The notes beneath the pieces are model-generated. The model was given only the letters and a program-made list of their open reading frames with translations. It had not been told where the DNA came from and made no database searches. Below, piece by piece: positions 1-10,339 of a DNA stretch of 64,000 bases. The stretch lies in NCBI GenBank assembly GCA_022410635.1, contig JAJVDF010000299.1:80513-144512 (forward strand), in the 5' to 3' direction. The first letter of the stretch is position 1. Each line of letters starts with the position of its first letter. The stretch comes from Tretioscincus oriximinensis (Eukaryota; Chordata; Lepidosauria; Squamata; Gymnophthalmidae). The translations under genes were made by a program, and so were the position numbers.

Positions 1-280
1 CTCTCCAGGTGGGTCAGCACTGCCTGTCTGCCTTGCCCGGGCTGTCCAGCAGAGCCCATACTGACCAACCAATCTGTGGGCCTCACCGAGAGGATCAATG
101 AGGTTTGGAAGGGTTCTCAAGGATCTTTCCTGTGTGCAGCCCCCTTGATGACTCCAGAACTGTGTTCAACCTTCCCATCCCTGGGATAGCACACAATTCT
201 AGAACCCTTTATTAGGGCCCTCTAACTATATGGCAGTCATGGGGATGCCCATCACCAGGCTCAGATTACTCATGGCAAGT
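1..280. other. GC-richer unassigned sequence
   Basis: This stretch is richer in G and C than most of the window. Frame 1 on the plus strand is open from base 1 to a stop near 186 (about 61 codons) but has no convincing start, and I do not recognise the peptide. It could be the internal part of an LTR element whose LTR is the next feature, or unique DNA. No function is assigned. Confidence 0.3.
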
Positions 281-365
281 CAAGATGCATAAACACCAAC
301 CCTCCCCTCTCCCCATGCCGTTAGGAAAGAGGGAAGGAAAACGGGAGGGATAGGGTGGGAGAACG

Positions 366-607
366 TGCTTCCGGACAAAAGAGGAAATGGGAGGGGCATC
401 CTGGCCTTATATACACTGGCAGCCCCCTTCCACAAGCACTGGAAGTCGCCCCCTCGCCCCACTGCACTTCCGTACCAGCGAGATGAGGACGCAACTCCTA
501 AACCGGCCATCCCTCAACGATGCCGCCGGCAACCTCCTTGCGCCAGGGAGAGAACCCCGGTAAGGAAATTTTGTATATGTAGTTTGTAAATGCAATAAAT
601 CATAACA
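366..607 (+). other. Candidate solo/3' LTR or promoter with first exon
   Basis: The segment can be read as a TG...CA unit of 242 bp. It follows a purine-rich run (about 333-363), holds TATATA at 408-413 and AATAAA at 594-599, and has a donor-like GTAAGG at 560-565 after a GC-rich stretch. The order purine tract, TATA, polyadenylation signal fits an LTR. TATA plus a GC-rich exon plus a splice donor fits a host promoter equally well. I see no target-site duplication and no second copy here, so neither reading is proven. Confidence 0.3.
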
Positions 608-1354
608 GCGTAGGAAGACAAAAAAGAGAGGGGGAGGTGTTTCACGCATTGCTANCACTGAATGGGAGCAGCCCATGAACATGAAATCAAAAGGCAGCTA
701 CTGAATTTTTCCTAGAACCATATTTTGTGTATTTTTGTGTTGCTTTCACTCAGAGGATTTTTTCCATCCAGTTTAGCCTGAGCTTATGGACTATTCCACT
801 GGAGCACAATGGAGTTTAAAACAACTTGGTGTATGTCACCTACCTAAGCTCAATTGACGGCAAGTTGACTCAGTCTTGTTCAGTTGTAGAAGCACATTTG
901 GTGTTTGCCAGGAGCTGCTTCAATAACACAAGCAAGAATTGTGTTGTCCATTCAGAACAGAACACACTTCTCTATCCTGTAGCTTTTTCATTTCACCACA
1001 TACCATGAAAGAGGACACAGCAAAGCCATTCTCTATGCTTGTCAGCTGTCAGAATAGATTTTCTACAGCACCCATTATTTGCTGCTGAGAAGTCATTCTT
1101 CTGAATTAGAGGAGATGCCATCCATCTGTCCAAAATATTCTGTTGTAACTGAGCAGCCCTGGCGAAAAGTTCATGTTGGCAAGGGCTGCAGGTTTATAAT
1201 CACAGAGATCGGCATCTAACTGGGGAAGGGAATAGGACATTTTGAAAACTCAGCAGTGAACAGATAACGTGTTTTCCGTGCAGACAGCTTCATTGCTCAT
1301 TCCAACTGTATTTTATTACTATCCTGTAATAGGGACAAATTATTTATTTATTAA
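608..1354. other. Unassigned AT-rich sequence
   Basis: Apart from a purine-rich patch at about 619-640, I see no repeat family or gene here. Short open frames lack coding features. Confidence 0.4.
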
Positions 1355-1525
1355 GAGCCAGTCTGGTGTAGTGGTTAGAATGTTACTCTTATGCAGAAGT
1401 CTCCCAGTTTGATTCTGCACTTCTCCACAAAAGCTAGTTGTGTGACTAGTCACAGTTCTTTGGCACGCTCTCAGCCACATCTACTTCACAAGGTGTCTGC
1501 TGTGAAGAGAACAGAATATTATAAA
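1355..1525 (+). mobile_element. CORE-SINE (MIR-like), degenerate
   Basis: The copy starts GAGCCAGTCTGGTGTAGTGG, a tRNA-like head with A-box-like TGGTGTAGTGG and a degraded B box. It continues into the CORE-type segment (TGTGACTAGTCACAG, then CTCTCAGCC). It aligns by eye along most of its length with the copies at 13604 and 26932 (inverted). It is the most diverged of the three and its usual AAATA tail is replaced by the polypyrimidine tract that follows. Confidence 0.8.
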
Positions 1526-1714
1526 ATCCCCCTCTTTCTCCTCCTCTTTCTCCTCCTCCTTCTTCTCCTCCTTCTTCTCCTNCTCCTTCTCCTCCTTCTC
1601 CTCCTCCTTCTCTTCCTCCTCCTTCTCTTTTTCCTTCTTCTCCTCCTCCTTCTTCTTCTTCCCCTTCTTCTTCTCCTTCTCCTCCTCCTTCTCCTCCTCC
1701 TTCTCCTCCTCCTT
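1526..1714. repeat. Polypyrimidine (CTT/CTC)n microsatellite
   Basis: About 190 bp of almost pure C and T on the plus strand, built from irregular CTT, CTC and CCT triplets, with one N near 1582. The complementary strand is a GAA/GGA polypurine tract. It lies exactly between the 3' end of the plus-strand CORE-SINE and the 3' end of the minus-strand L2-like element. Long open frames across it are low-complexity artefacts. Confidence 0.95.
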
Positions 1715-2045
1715 TATTCTTTTATACCACCCCAAATGCAAGCTCTGTGTGAGTAATAACAATAAAATGATTGTAGAAAAATAAACATATTCAAAGTATA
1801 CTATCAGCATATGAAAGTGGGGAGGAGAAGCTATTTCTTTAGCCAAAGGCCAGAGTGAAGAGGTGTATCTTCAATGCACCTGAAGGAGGAGACTATTCCA
1901 TAACTTTGTTGTCACCACTGAGAAGGCTCTATCCTGAGTTTCCACCTTTGCTATTGAGAACAGTGGTGCAATGAGGAGAGCAATGGTGGGAGGCACAGAA
2001 GTGCCTGCTTGGCCCAAAGAAGCAAACCCAGTCTTGAATTAGCAT
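1715..2045 (-). mobile_element. L2-like LINE 3' fragment
   Basis: Read on the minus strand, the region ends in GGGTGGTATAAAAGAATAAA, the 3' terminal form of L2-like LINEs. Further inside (about 1876-1935) it encodes the peptide pattern RAFSVVTTKLWNSLL, typical of the C-terminus of L2-type ORF2 proteins. A related copy lies at 52048-52315 on the same strand. The element is 5' truncated and not coding. Confidence 0.7.
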
Positions 2046-2640
2046 GTCTGTGCAAGAAGGTATTATAAGAAAACCTTCCAGTCTCTCTCATTAATACACG
2101 TATAAAAGTATACAACAAATTGAAGTAGTCTAAAGTTCTTTGCCTGGATCTGCTATTGTTTTATGACATTTTTTTTTCATATTGTTGATCTTCTAAGAAA
2201 AAAAAAATCCATTTATTATACTCAGAATTTTATTGTTGTTCTACTGTGTTTGGATTATGCTCCCCTCTGCAACTGAGTTATAACCCACAATCTGTAAATG
2301 ATTACAGGATTCACTCATCTCTATATACCTAGGTAGTCTGTGTGGAGCCAGCGGGAAAATGAAGTCAGGAAATATCAAGAAGTTGATACTGAGCATGTCA
2401 GCCAGCCATGTTGTTCTATCCTGCCTTCCCCCAATGGTACGGTACATGGGCAGCCTATTGAATGGGAGAACAGTCATTTTGTGTTGATGCCCGGAAGAAT
2501 GATTCAAAGTCGATCACCATGTGGGGCAGATTCTTAATCATGTAAATATAATTGTGGTACGAAACCATCATGGAGAGGTAGCCTGTGGCTGTGAACACAC
2601 AGCGCCTTAAAACGGGAGTGAAAAACAATTGTTGAAATTC
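2046..2640. other. Unassigned sequence
   Basis: No gene is seen. A short motif near 2380-2410 (ACTGAGCATGTCAGCCAG) recurs as ACTGCACATGTCAGCCAG near 33135, so an old dispersed repeat may be present. AT homopolymers occur at 2168-2210. Confidence 0.35.
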
Positions 2641-2850
2641 AAATTAGGGGTGGATCCAGCCTCCATGTTTGGCGCACTTTAAATGTCCACATACATCCTG
2701 CTTTTTCAGGGAGTCATGAACAGGTGCATATTTTGCTTTCTTTTGTTCAAACTGCCCAGGTGCATCTGGTGGGCCACTGTGAGAGAAAGAATGCTGGACA
2801 AGATGGACTCTGGCCCAACCCAATATGGCTCTTATGTTCTTATGCTTCCT
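2641..2850 (+). mobile_element. CR1/L3-like LINE 3' end
   Basis: This is the 3' untranslated end of the family whose longest copy is at 18431-19413. Shared landmarks are the AGGGAGTCATGAACAGG region, TGCATCTGGTGGGCC, and the terminal TATGGCTCTTATGTTCTTAT. It is truncated at 5' and non-coding. Confidence 0.85.
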
Positions 2851-3970
2851 CCTACTGCTGCCACTTCCCTCACCCACGCTCCTCCACCTGCATAGGCTGA
2901 GAAAGTTCACCCTTCTCCCCCTCAGTGGTGGTCTCTGCTCTACCAGCACCCAAGCCTGGCCAACTGCCTTCTCCTATTCCTTGCCTTCAGGCTGGTGAGG
3001 CTTCATGTTGGAGTGCTAGTAATCCAAGCTGCTAGGAACTGCGCTCACTCTCTGAGCCTAAAGGTTAATCAAGTTGGATCACAGCCAGTAAGCAAACACC
3101 TGGGGATGCTAAATGTTAAAAGTGCCACAGATTTTGATGGGATAGCATTGCTATTTTTGTTGTTTGTTGCTGTCATTGAGACCCATAACAAGTCGGCATT
3201 GTTTGTGAGCAGTAAGTCAACAAAATCCAGGGGTTTGCATCTATTTGGCCAAAGCCACAGCACTGCTCACCTGCCATGCACTTCAAAACGTGCTTTCAAA
3301 TCCTGTGACAAGCTCTCAGGACACTATATACGCACACCAAGAAAAGCATAGCTGCCGGGCATCTTGTGTCAAAGCAGACTTGCTGAAGGTAATTGCTCAA
3401 GGTGGGCCTTGAATACATTTATATGCAGAAGGAAGAAAGGAACGATATGCTTGCTTCAGGCAAGCATTAATATTATACTCTGAAGGGACCCAAAAAGAAT
3501 CATAAAGGACAAAACATACCAGAATGTCAGACACTGAAATTAGGTCTCATCATTCAGATCAGAACTTCTTGATGATTCATTTATTTGAAGCAATTTAATA
3601 TAGTTTTTGATATTTTTTTAAAAAAATCTCTCATATTGGCTTACAGAAAGCATTAATAAGACCGCCTCTTCCTTAAAGTTTACAGTCATCAATAACACTA
3701 TATAAAAGGAATAGAAATTGAATGGAAAGAGGAAAAATGTCAATACATTCATGGAGATGAGTTTAAAGTGCATCCTGGGGCGTAATCAAAGGAGGATGAA
3801 CAAGGCTTTCTGTACCAGAACAAGGTACAGCATTTGGAAGGACACAAACTAAACCTACCTACTCTTGCCTCTGAATGCTATCTTTAAAACCATAATTTTC
3901 ACTTCGACAGTTCACATTGCAGATTTCTCAGGTGGAGATTTCGGAGGGGTATGCTTGTTGGTGGGTGAGT

Positions 3971-4013
3971 TGCATATTCATGAATATTTGCAAATTAGCA
4001 TGAATATTAATTA
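3971..4013. promoter_or_regulatory. Octamer/homeodomain-motif cluster (candidate enhancer)
   Basis: Within 43 bp there are TGCATATTCATGAAT, ATTTGCAAAT and CATGAATATTAATTA. These are POU octamer-like and TAAT homeodomain-type motifs arranged with partial dyad symmetry. Such packing is common in developmental enhancers. This is motif reading only: no conservation or activity is shown. Confidence 0.25.
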
Positions 4014-5754
4014 CCCTGATTTGGGCCTCAGAAAATCTGGTCAATGTGAGGCTGCCATTGAAAGCGCTCAGGAAAAAGAAAGAAAGAAATGGGGAAAGCA
4101 TAACCTGTTAAATAGTTGTGAATGCTCCATATGCGCACATGTGCAGAGCTGCTTCTTAGGTTCTGCTGAGTCCCTCAGAACCAATTGCCAATGGCAGCAG
4201 AGGAAGGCACTATAATGTTATCACTGGGTACACGACTCCCTGTTAGTAGAGTGGTAACTCTCTGTCTCTCAAGATCTCTTTTTTGTACCTACCTTTGTTT
4301 CAGAAACACTGGCACAGTTCCTGCCTTCGGGAGAAATCTGCATGGAAAGACAGACACATTCGTTTCCTGCAACAGACAGATAGGCCTGTCTTTTGAATAA
4401 GAGAGTAAAATATAGCCCCAGTTTGAATTATTCTTGGTGGTAGAGATGGTGGTTCCTGTTGTCTAAGTTTTACAGCCTTCCTTGCCATAAATAAGAGGGT
4501 TAGATTTTTCCCTCACATAATGTGTTGTATAAATGCAACTTCATGTATCTGAAAAGCTGACAGGCTCCCTAGGAGATATACTATGACAGCTTAAAAAGTC
4601 CACAAATCAATCATTTAGATATAGCTACTGTTCTCTCTTCCAGTTAGAATGTATTGTAGAGTTTGGGCACTAGCTGTTTGAGATATGCCACTATAACCCT
4701 GATAGATGAATGCCCTATATCCTTGGAAACAATTGTATATGAAATGGAGAGAATGGTGAAATCCGGCCCTCCCAGATCTGCTAGGTTACAGCACACTAGT
4801 GAAGAGCCAACCAGGGAAACGCAGCTCTATCTCCACTTCCAGAAACCTGCACAACAGAGTGATGACAGTTCTGTTCTCAAGCAGGCCCATTACAGCCTAA
4901 TTAGCTCACATGAAATGCAGATTCAAAGCATTAAAGCGATACACAAATCATCATTATTATCTTTTTGTCAAATCCATGTCATCTTTGCACATGCCTTCTG
5001 ATTTTAATATTGCATGACAGGAAAAGGCTAAATTCCCTGAATAGGGAAGACAAGAAAAAGAAATGGTGAGGCTTCTAGGATGAGAATAATATTGACAAAT
5101 TGCATTTCTAATGCTTGGAATATTGATACATTTTTTTCCTATTAAAAACTGCATTCAGACTATTTTTTTCAGGCAAAATGTCTGCAAATCCTGCTACGAA
5201 AACCTTGCCTTTTATTCACATGCAGACTTCTCTTCTTCATGTTTTCATTTAGAACTGTTATGATGGACAGAAGAGTTAGGACCAACAACTGGTTGGCTAC
5301 CAGTCTGGATAACTTTAGGATAGGAAATAGACTCGTATGGGTACCTCGGTACTACCTCCCAGGTGCTATACTTTTAATAAACCTTCAGTCCTAAAGAACT
5401 AGACTAAATCATGTGTGTGTGTGGATTCTTCAGGGATGAAGATGGATTAAAAGGATGTGTTTGAAAAGCACTCTGAATGCCTTTTGCAGGCTACTGTGAA
5501 AGTCAGGATGCCATGTTGAATAGGCTGTCAGCAGTTCAACATGCTCCTCTTACGTTCTAATGCTTTTGAACCAATCATGTGAACAATGTCTCAATAAAGA
5601 TCAACCCGTTGCTAAGCAATATCAGACCAGGGCACTTCCTTCTAGTCCTAGAGCATTTGGGGTTGTTCCCAGAGCCCATGCATTGCTTGATACCACAAGA
5701 AGAACTACCACTGTGGTTTTGAGCTAGAAACTGTTGCTTCCTCATTTGAAGTAC

Positions 5755-5814
5755 AATTATACGGAAATAGCACAATTACATGGAAATTATATGGAAATAA
5801 CACAATTTATTATT
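5755..5814. repeat. 30-bp tandem duplication
   Basis: Two adjacent copies begin AATTATACGGAAATAGCAC (5755) and AATTATATGGAAATAACAC (5785), a period of 30 bp with few mismatches. Confidence 0.8.
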
Positions 5815-6310
5815 GACTGTTCCTTATTTTGTAAGTATGCTGCTTGGAACTTCTTTTCATTCATTTTTTAGAATCTATTCACTGCTGCTCAGTTAAGGTA
5901 GCACAAAGCATAATTTCCCTTTTTGCTCCACTTGCACACTATTCTAGGAAATAAACAAGAATCTTGATGAGGTTTGTATTTGAATTTGAATGTCTATACT
6001 GTATTTCCAAAAATAGTTGCCCTAGGAGGCTCACAAGAAAGGAAAAATAAAAATGAATATAACAGAGTAATGATGTGTTGGAGATTATGGGAGGCAGCAT
6101 TGGAGAGGTTTTTTGTAAAGGTGGGAATGCCCCTAAGTCAGGACAGATTGGGATGATAGAATCGGTCGTACACGATTGGTCCTTCCAAATATACTGCAAG
6201 ACCCCAAGGTTTTTCCCCCAATATTCCACAAGTTCTGTGAGTTGAACTTAAGTTTCTTAAAAAAACCACCAGTTGCCACATAATTTGCTATACACCAATA
6301 CAGCTGCAAC

Positions 6311-6587
6311 CTCTTGCAGTTTCATCCTATTGTTTCTAGTCTTTCCATGTGTCACCATTGTTCTCATTGAGATTTAGATTAGATATCAGAAATTTTTTTC
6401 TAAAAGTAAGTATGATAGCCAGTGGAGCAGTTTGCCACCGGTGATGGTGCATTTTTCTTCACTGGAAGTCTTCAAACAGAGGCTAGATAGTCATCTGTCT
6501 GGGATGGTTTACAGAATTCTGCATTGAGCTGGGGGTTGGACCCAATGGTCCTGGAGGTCTCTTCCAATTCTATGATTCTATGATTCT
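6311..6587 (+). mobile_element. CR1 LINE 3' end with inverted 5' segment
   Basis: Bases from about 6371 to 6587 are CR1 in sense orientation, ending GGTCCTGGAGGTCTCTTCC and the terminal ATTCTATG repeats. The preceding 6311-6370 matches CR1 in antisense (CTCTTGCAGTTTCATCC, CTAGTCTTTCCATGTGTCA), and this is the segment that lies immediately upstream of the sense part in the intact antisense copy at 14400-15020. The layout fits 5' inversion during reverse transcription. Confidence 0.8.
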
Positions 6588-6594
6588 CACTAGG

Positions 6595-7537
6595 GGAAAG
6601 AACAGAAGCAAAAGCTGTGTGGCTTTGAACTGGGCACACGCAGTTCCTCTATAATCCACAGGGGGAGTGTTTTCGCAGTGCCTCATTTGCAAAGCCAAAC
6701 ATCACCGGAACAGAATTCCCNTTCAAAAGTGACGTGGGTTCGGTTTTTTCCAATTTGGGCTAACCACACTACAGTTTGCCCATAGTGGGAGCACTTCTGT
6801 GTAAACGCTGTCACATACCGCCACTGTGCCTCCATTTTGTTCTAACCTCTGAGGAAGAAACAGCGGTTTTTAAAAGGTTTTTTTTAGAGGGGTGGGTGTT
6901 GGGTTCTGGTTTTGTGCAAAAATAAATTATCTATATATCTGTATTATTTTTTGAAATCNTGGATTTGTGCAATTTTTTTNAAAAAAGGTGGAGCACAGGA
7001 AGAAGATTCTCCCAAAATAGATTACCCAACCAATGCAGCCATTACTTCTAGCAGCCAATGCAAATCTCGTGCGGATGATGAAATGGAGTTGGAAATGGAA
7101 GAAAATCCAGAGGGGATTTGAATTCACATTGCAGTTCTCAAAACTACTTCTTTCACTCCCGTGAGAATGCAGCCTATGATGGTTTTAACGAAAGAAGGTA
7201 TAGACTTGTCGAGAAGAAATGTTATATAAAAGACTGGGAAGTGTTAGTAAATTATTGTGTAAGAATCAGATCATTAGCTCTACAGGGGATGTGATATAAA
7301 GAATAATATGGTGTTTATTTGGAATCCTTTGTTGAATAACTCTCAAGTGTGGAGAGAAATGAACACACCGGATAAATAGTATATAACCAGATAGATATTA
7401 GGGTTGCTTACTTAACTTACCATAGTAGGTCCTGAGGAATAGAACTGTAATTGTACATTTTTTCTCTTGCTGTATGCTTACGGTAGTTTTGTAGTTTGTT
7501 TTTCCTAAGTATTTACATGTATCTTTATGTTTCTTAG
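6595..7537. other. Unassigned sequence
   Basis: No gene or named repeat is recognised. The part at 6620-6850 is GC-richer and may be an old DNA-transposon remnant, but I found no clear terminal repeats. Ns at A/T homopolymer joints (6959, 6980) break short frames. Confidence 0.35.
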
Positions 7538-7544
7538 TTTTCAT

Positions 7545-7662
7545 ATTAAGAGAAATAGCCGTGTTAGTCCAGTAGAAAGTCCAGCAAAGGGGCTAGTAGC
7601 TTATGCCACCCACTTTTCTCCTGTTAGTCTCAAAGTGCTACTAGCCCCTTTGCTGGACTTAT
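7545..7662. mobile_element. Penelope-like fold-back retroelement fragment
   Basis: An antisense segment (AGAAATAGCCGTGTTAGTCC, then AAGTCCAGCAAAGGGGC) is followed directly by a sense segment ending GCCCCTTTGCTGGACTT. The two ends form a perfect inverted repeat of more than 20 bp. TTTTCAT occurs on both sides (7538-7544 and 7663-7669), a possible target-site duplication. The family recurs at 25340, 25783, 50244, 52830 and 63905. The Penelope assignment is inference from the inverted copies and variable duplications. Confidence 0.55.
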
Positions 7663-7829
7663 TTTTCATGATTTATTGTATAGTGTTTTTTGCTTGGCAT
7701 TAATAATAAAAACATGTTGTAAATCACTGCTATAGAAAAAAGACTAACTATATTATACACAATAATATGAGATTCTAAATGATACAATATAAAGTAAAAC
7801 TGAAGCAAAGTGTAGTAGTATCAATTGAA

Positions 7830-8880
7830 GGAAGCAAAGGTAAGAAGTCAGCTCTGGTCTTCTTCCTTCTCCCAGTCAAAAGCTTGGCTTTTTATAACTT
7901 GGACAGAATAAAGGCCAGCAAAAAGTCCGGGTCTTTTTGTCCTCCCATCTAAGAGCGACCACATCATTCCTATGTCTGAGAAGAGTCNGGGACAGAGACA
8001 GCAAACCACAACCAAATATCATTCCTATAACCTTAGGGGGGTTGCTTTGTTCTGTTTATCTTCAGAGGAGGGTAGGGCACAAACAGTCCACGTCTTTTTC
8101 CACTTCTTAGTCAAGACCAGCGATATTTCCTGTAACTTAAGACAGGAAATTCAGTCAATTGTTGCAATAGCTCAATGAGGAAGGGCAGGGAGTGTAGGAA
8201 CAGTAAATACAGAAATGCAGCAATCAGCTCAGGCCTTCTTCCAATTCCTGGTCAAAAGCAAACTGTGGCTGCGTGCACACAGCTATTTTCTACCTCACTC
8301 GGAGCGCTGTGAGGAAGACTCGGGCATACGAGCTAAGCGTTTTTCAGCAGCCTGCCTGCTGCAAACCATTGTTCCTGTAATAAACTATTGTTGGGATATT
8401 CAGACATCGTTCTGGAGAGGCCCCTTCCTCTCCCGGCTGTGTCTGTGTGNATCTGTGTGCACAAATTTGACACCCAAGGATAAAACAACCGAGAATGCNG
8501 CAGTTGTTTCTATAGCCTGCTGGGAGTAAAAAGAAAAAGCCTCAGTCTACACCACGACGAGATTGAGGGCCGATGTTACGGAATATACGAGTTTGGTATA
8601 CACAGACACGCGATTGCTATATTCCGGAATATAGCTTTATAGCGGTTTTTAAGTCATCGTGTGCACGCAGTCTATGTGTTTGTTATTTAACAACAATAAG
8701 TGGGGCAGCGCATAGACAGCAATCAAATGCAGCAAACAGGCCAGATTTTCTTCCTCACTGCAGCTAACACTTGTTACAGTAACCTTGTGGATGGGGATTG
8801 CCAGCAAACACACAGGTGTAGCATACAGCCCAGGTCTTCTTCCTTTTCCCAGCTGCAATTCTTATGCTCTGGGAAAGATA
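7830..8880 (+). repeat. Degenerate repeated motif 'CAGCTCAGGTCTTCTTCC'
   Basis: A motif of about 40-50 bp, of the form AGTCAGCTCTGGTCTTCTTCC followed by CAGTCAAAAGC, recurs with variable spacing near 7848, 8080, 8222, 8730 and 8828. The units are diverged and not strictly periodic, so this is either an old minisatellite or internal repeats of an unrecognised transposon. It is interrupted by the 402-bp element at 8269-8670. Confidence 0.45.
8269..8670. mobile_element. Non-autonomous DNA transposon, 402 bp
   Basis: The ends are perfect 12-bp inverted repeats: CTGCGTGCACAC at 8269-8280 and GTGTGCACGCAG at 8659-8670. The interior is GC-richer than the flanks, has several CpGs and carries a perfect 20-bp palindrome at 8616-8635 centred on CCGG. 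It encodes no transposase. No clear target-site duplication is visible, so the superfamily is open. Confidence 0.55.
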
Positions 8881-9039
8881 GACAATGGCAACCAATACAT
8901 GGATGTTCTGGAGACAGATATGGTGTGTCNCATTTCCTCCCCATTCACCCTCTAGCACACTGTCCAAATGGGGAGCAAAAAAGCACCACAAAGGATTTTA
9001 ATTGCCTCCATTATATACACACACACAATATTCAGTCCA

Positions 9040-9200
9040 TACAATTTAAATTAAAAAAAAATGTAGAAGTTAAAAGTTTTTATACTGTTTTTAATTTGTT
9101 AATTTTGTGTTGATATTTTACTGTTCGCTGCCCTGAGACCTTCAGGTATGGGGCGGGGTATAAATATAAATAAATAAATGAATAAATAAATAAATAAAAG
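9040..9200 (+). mobile_element. L2-like LINE 3' end
   Basis: An AT-rich 3' UTR leads into GCCCTGAGACCTTCAGGTAT, then GGGGCGGGGTATAAATATAA and an AAATA tail to about 9199. The same terminal module closes the CORE-SINEs in this window, consistent with a SINE borrowing its LINE partner's 3' end. Confidence 0.75.
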
Positions 9201-9339
9201 AAGAGGAAAAGATACAAAACATGTTATATACTAAATATACAACTCCAATATTTATGGAGAAGGAGGAGGAGATACTTTCAATTGCTGGATATCCCAGGAA
9301 GTGTTGGGAATATTTAGTTCAGCAATTCTGGAGTCTTGG

Positions 9340-9515
9340 GGTGACATCGCGCATGTGATGATGCCACTTCTGGGCAAGACCAGAAGTGATATCATGGCAG
9401 GCACCCTTTCCAGAAGCAGAGATAAAAAAATGACATCATTTGTGATGGCCCTTCTGGGGCCCAGGGTGTCCTTTCCAGAAGCAGGGNGCCGAAGTGACAT
9501 CACCAAACAGGAAAA
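9340..9515. repeat. Repeated 'ATGACATCA / CCAGAAG' motifs
   Basis: The stretch holds several copies of GTGATGATGCCACTTCTGGG-type and TTTCCAGAAGCAG...TGACATCA motifs, with a unit of about 70 bp repeated about twice (near 9400 and 9470). It looks like an old tandem repeat or part of an unrecognised element. Confidence 0.4.
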
Positions 9516-9615
9516 GGGGTGAGGCATTTTTTTCATACGTGAATTCATACATGGGTGAATTTTCTGATGCAGCTTACACAACTCACATACGACTCCCAGC
9601 TAGTCTTCTCCTTAG

Positions 9616-9769
9616 CTAGATTACCAGAAAAAAGCAGGACTGGAGTGCTGCATCTTAAAAAAACAAGTAATTTCAGCAAAGGCAGCCAATAATGCTGACA
9701 GCACCCATCCTGTCCCCCACACCTATTAAAGATGCAACACTCCCGTCTTACTTTTTTCTGGAACCCCTA
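9616..9769. mobile_element. hAT-like MITE (TAGGGTTGCCAG type)
   Basis: Long inverted ends of about 40 bp face each other: TAGATTACCAGAAAAAAGCA at the left, and the reverse complement of CTTTTTTCTGGAACCCCTA at the right. The 8-bp flanks TCCTTAGC and TTCTCAGC match at six positions, compatible with an aged 8-bp hAT duplication. Relatives lie at 11450, 24530, 30573 and 41414. Confidence 0.65.
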
Positions 9770-10339
9770 TTCTCAGCACTCCAGTTGGAGAAGGCCTGCA
9801 ACTGCATACAACATCCCTTTAGATATTAATGGCAACGGTTGAATTTTGCTATTTGTATAGCATGACTAATGTTATAAATATCTCCAGGAAATGGAAGCAT
9901 TTCTTTTCTGAATTAGATGCATTGCTTTCCATCACAGCTTCACCAAGGGGAGTTCTCACTGACAGCAGCCCTGATTCAAATAGAGCTGGNTTCAGTGAAG
10001 TTGTTTATACAGCTCAGGATCTGTTACTGCAACACATCGAAGGAATTTCCTTTAGGGGAAAAGAGTTCATTTTGCAGCTAGCATTGTGCAGAGATTTGTA
10101 TTTCAGATTTTAAATAAAACCTACTGTGGTGAAGTCAGAGGAGCCTTGCCAGGTTTCATGAGCCCATTGTTAGCGATGATGTAGTCCCAGGGCTGAGTAT
10201 TAACTTGGATTTAAAGCAAAACATGGAGAATCAAGCTGGTAGAGAGGAGCTACCTTGGGAAACTAAATATTTCTTAGCATATTGATGGCCTTTCAGTGGA
10301 AATCCNGTGGAAGATTTTCTTGCTGCTGTGTCTTGTTTA
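9770..10339. other. Unassigned sequence
   Basis: An open frame at 9829-10113 shows no recognisable domain. I see no repeat family, and nothing supports a gene. Confidence 0.35.

Larger units (their letters stand above)
2851..6310. other. Long AT-rich region without recognised repeats
   Basis: Nearly 3.5 kb carry no transposon that I can identify and no convincing exon. Open frames are short and compositionally random. Two local features are listed separately: an octamer-like cluster at 3971-4013 and a 30-bp duplication at 5755-5814. The lack of repeats in such a repeat-rich window makes this a reasonable place to look for conserved non-coding elements. Confidence 0.4.

Noticed and set aside
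1391..1846. Two 121-codon open frames on opposite strands, rich in Leu or in Glu/Lys
   Set aside because: They are translations of the polypyrimidine microsatellite. Low complexity and its extension through SINE and LINE tails make a protein untenable.
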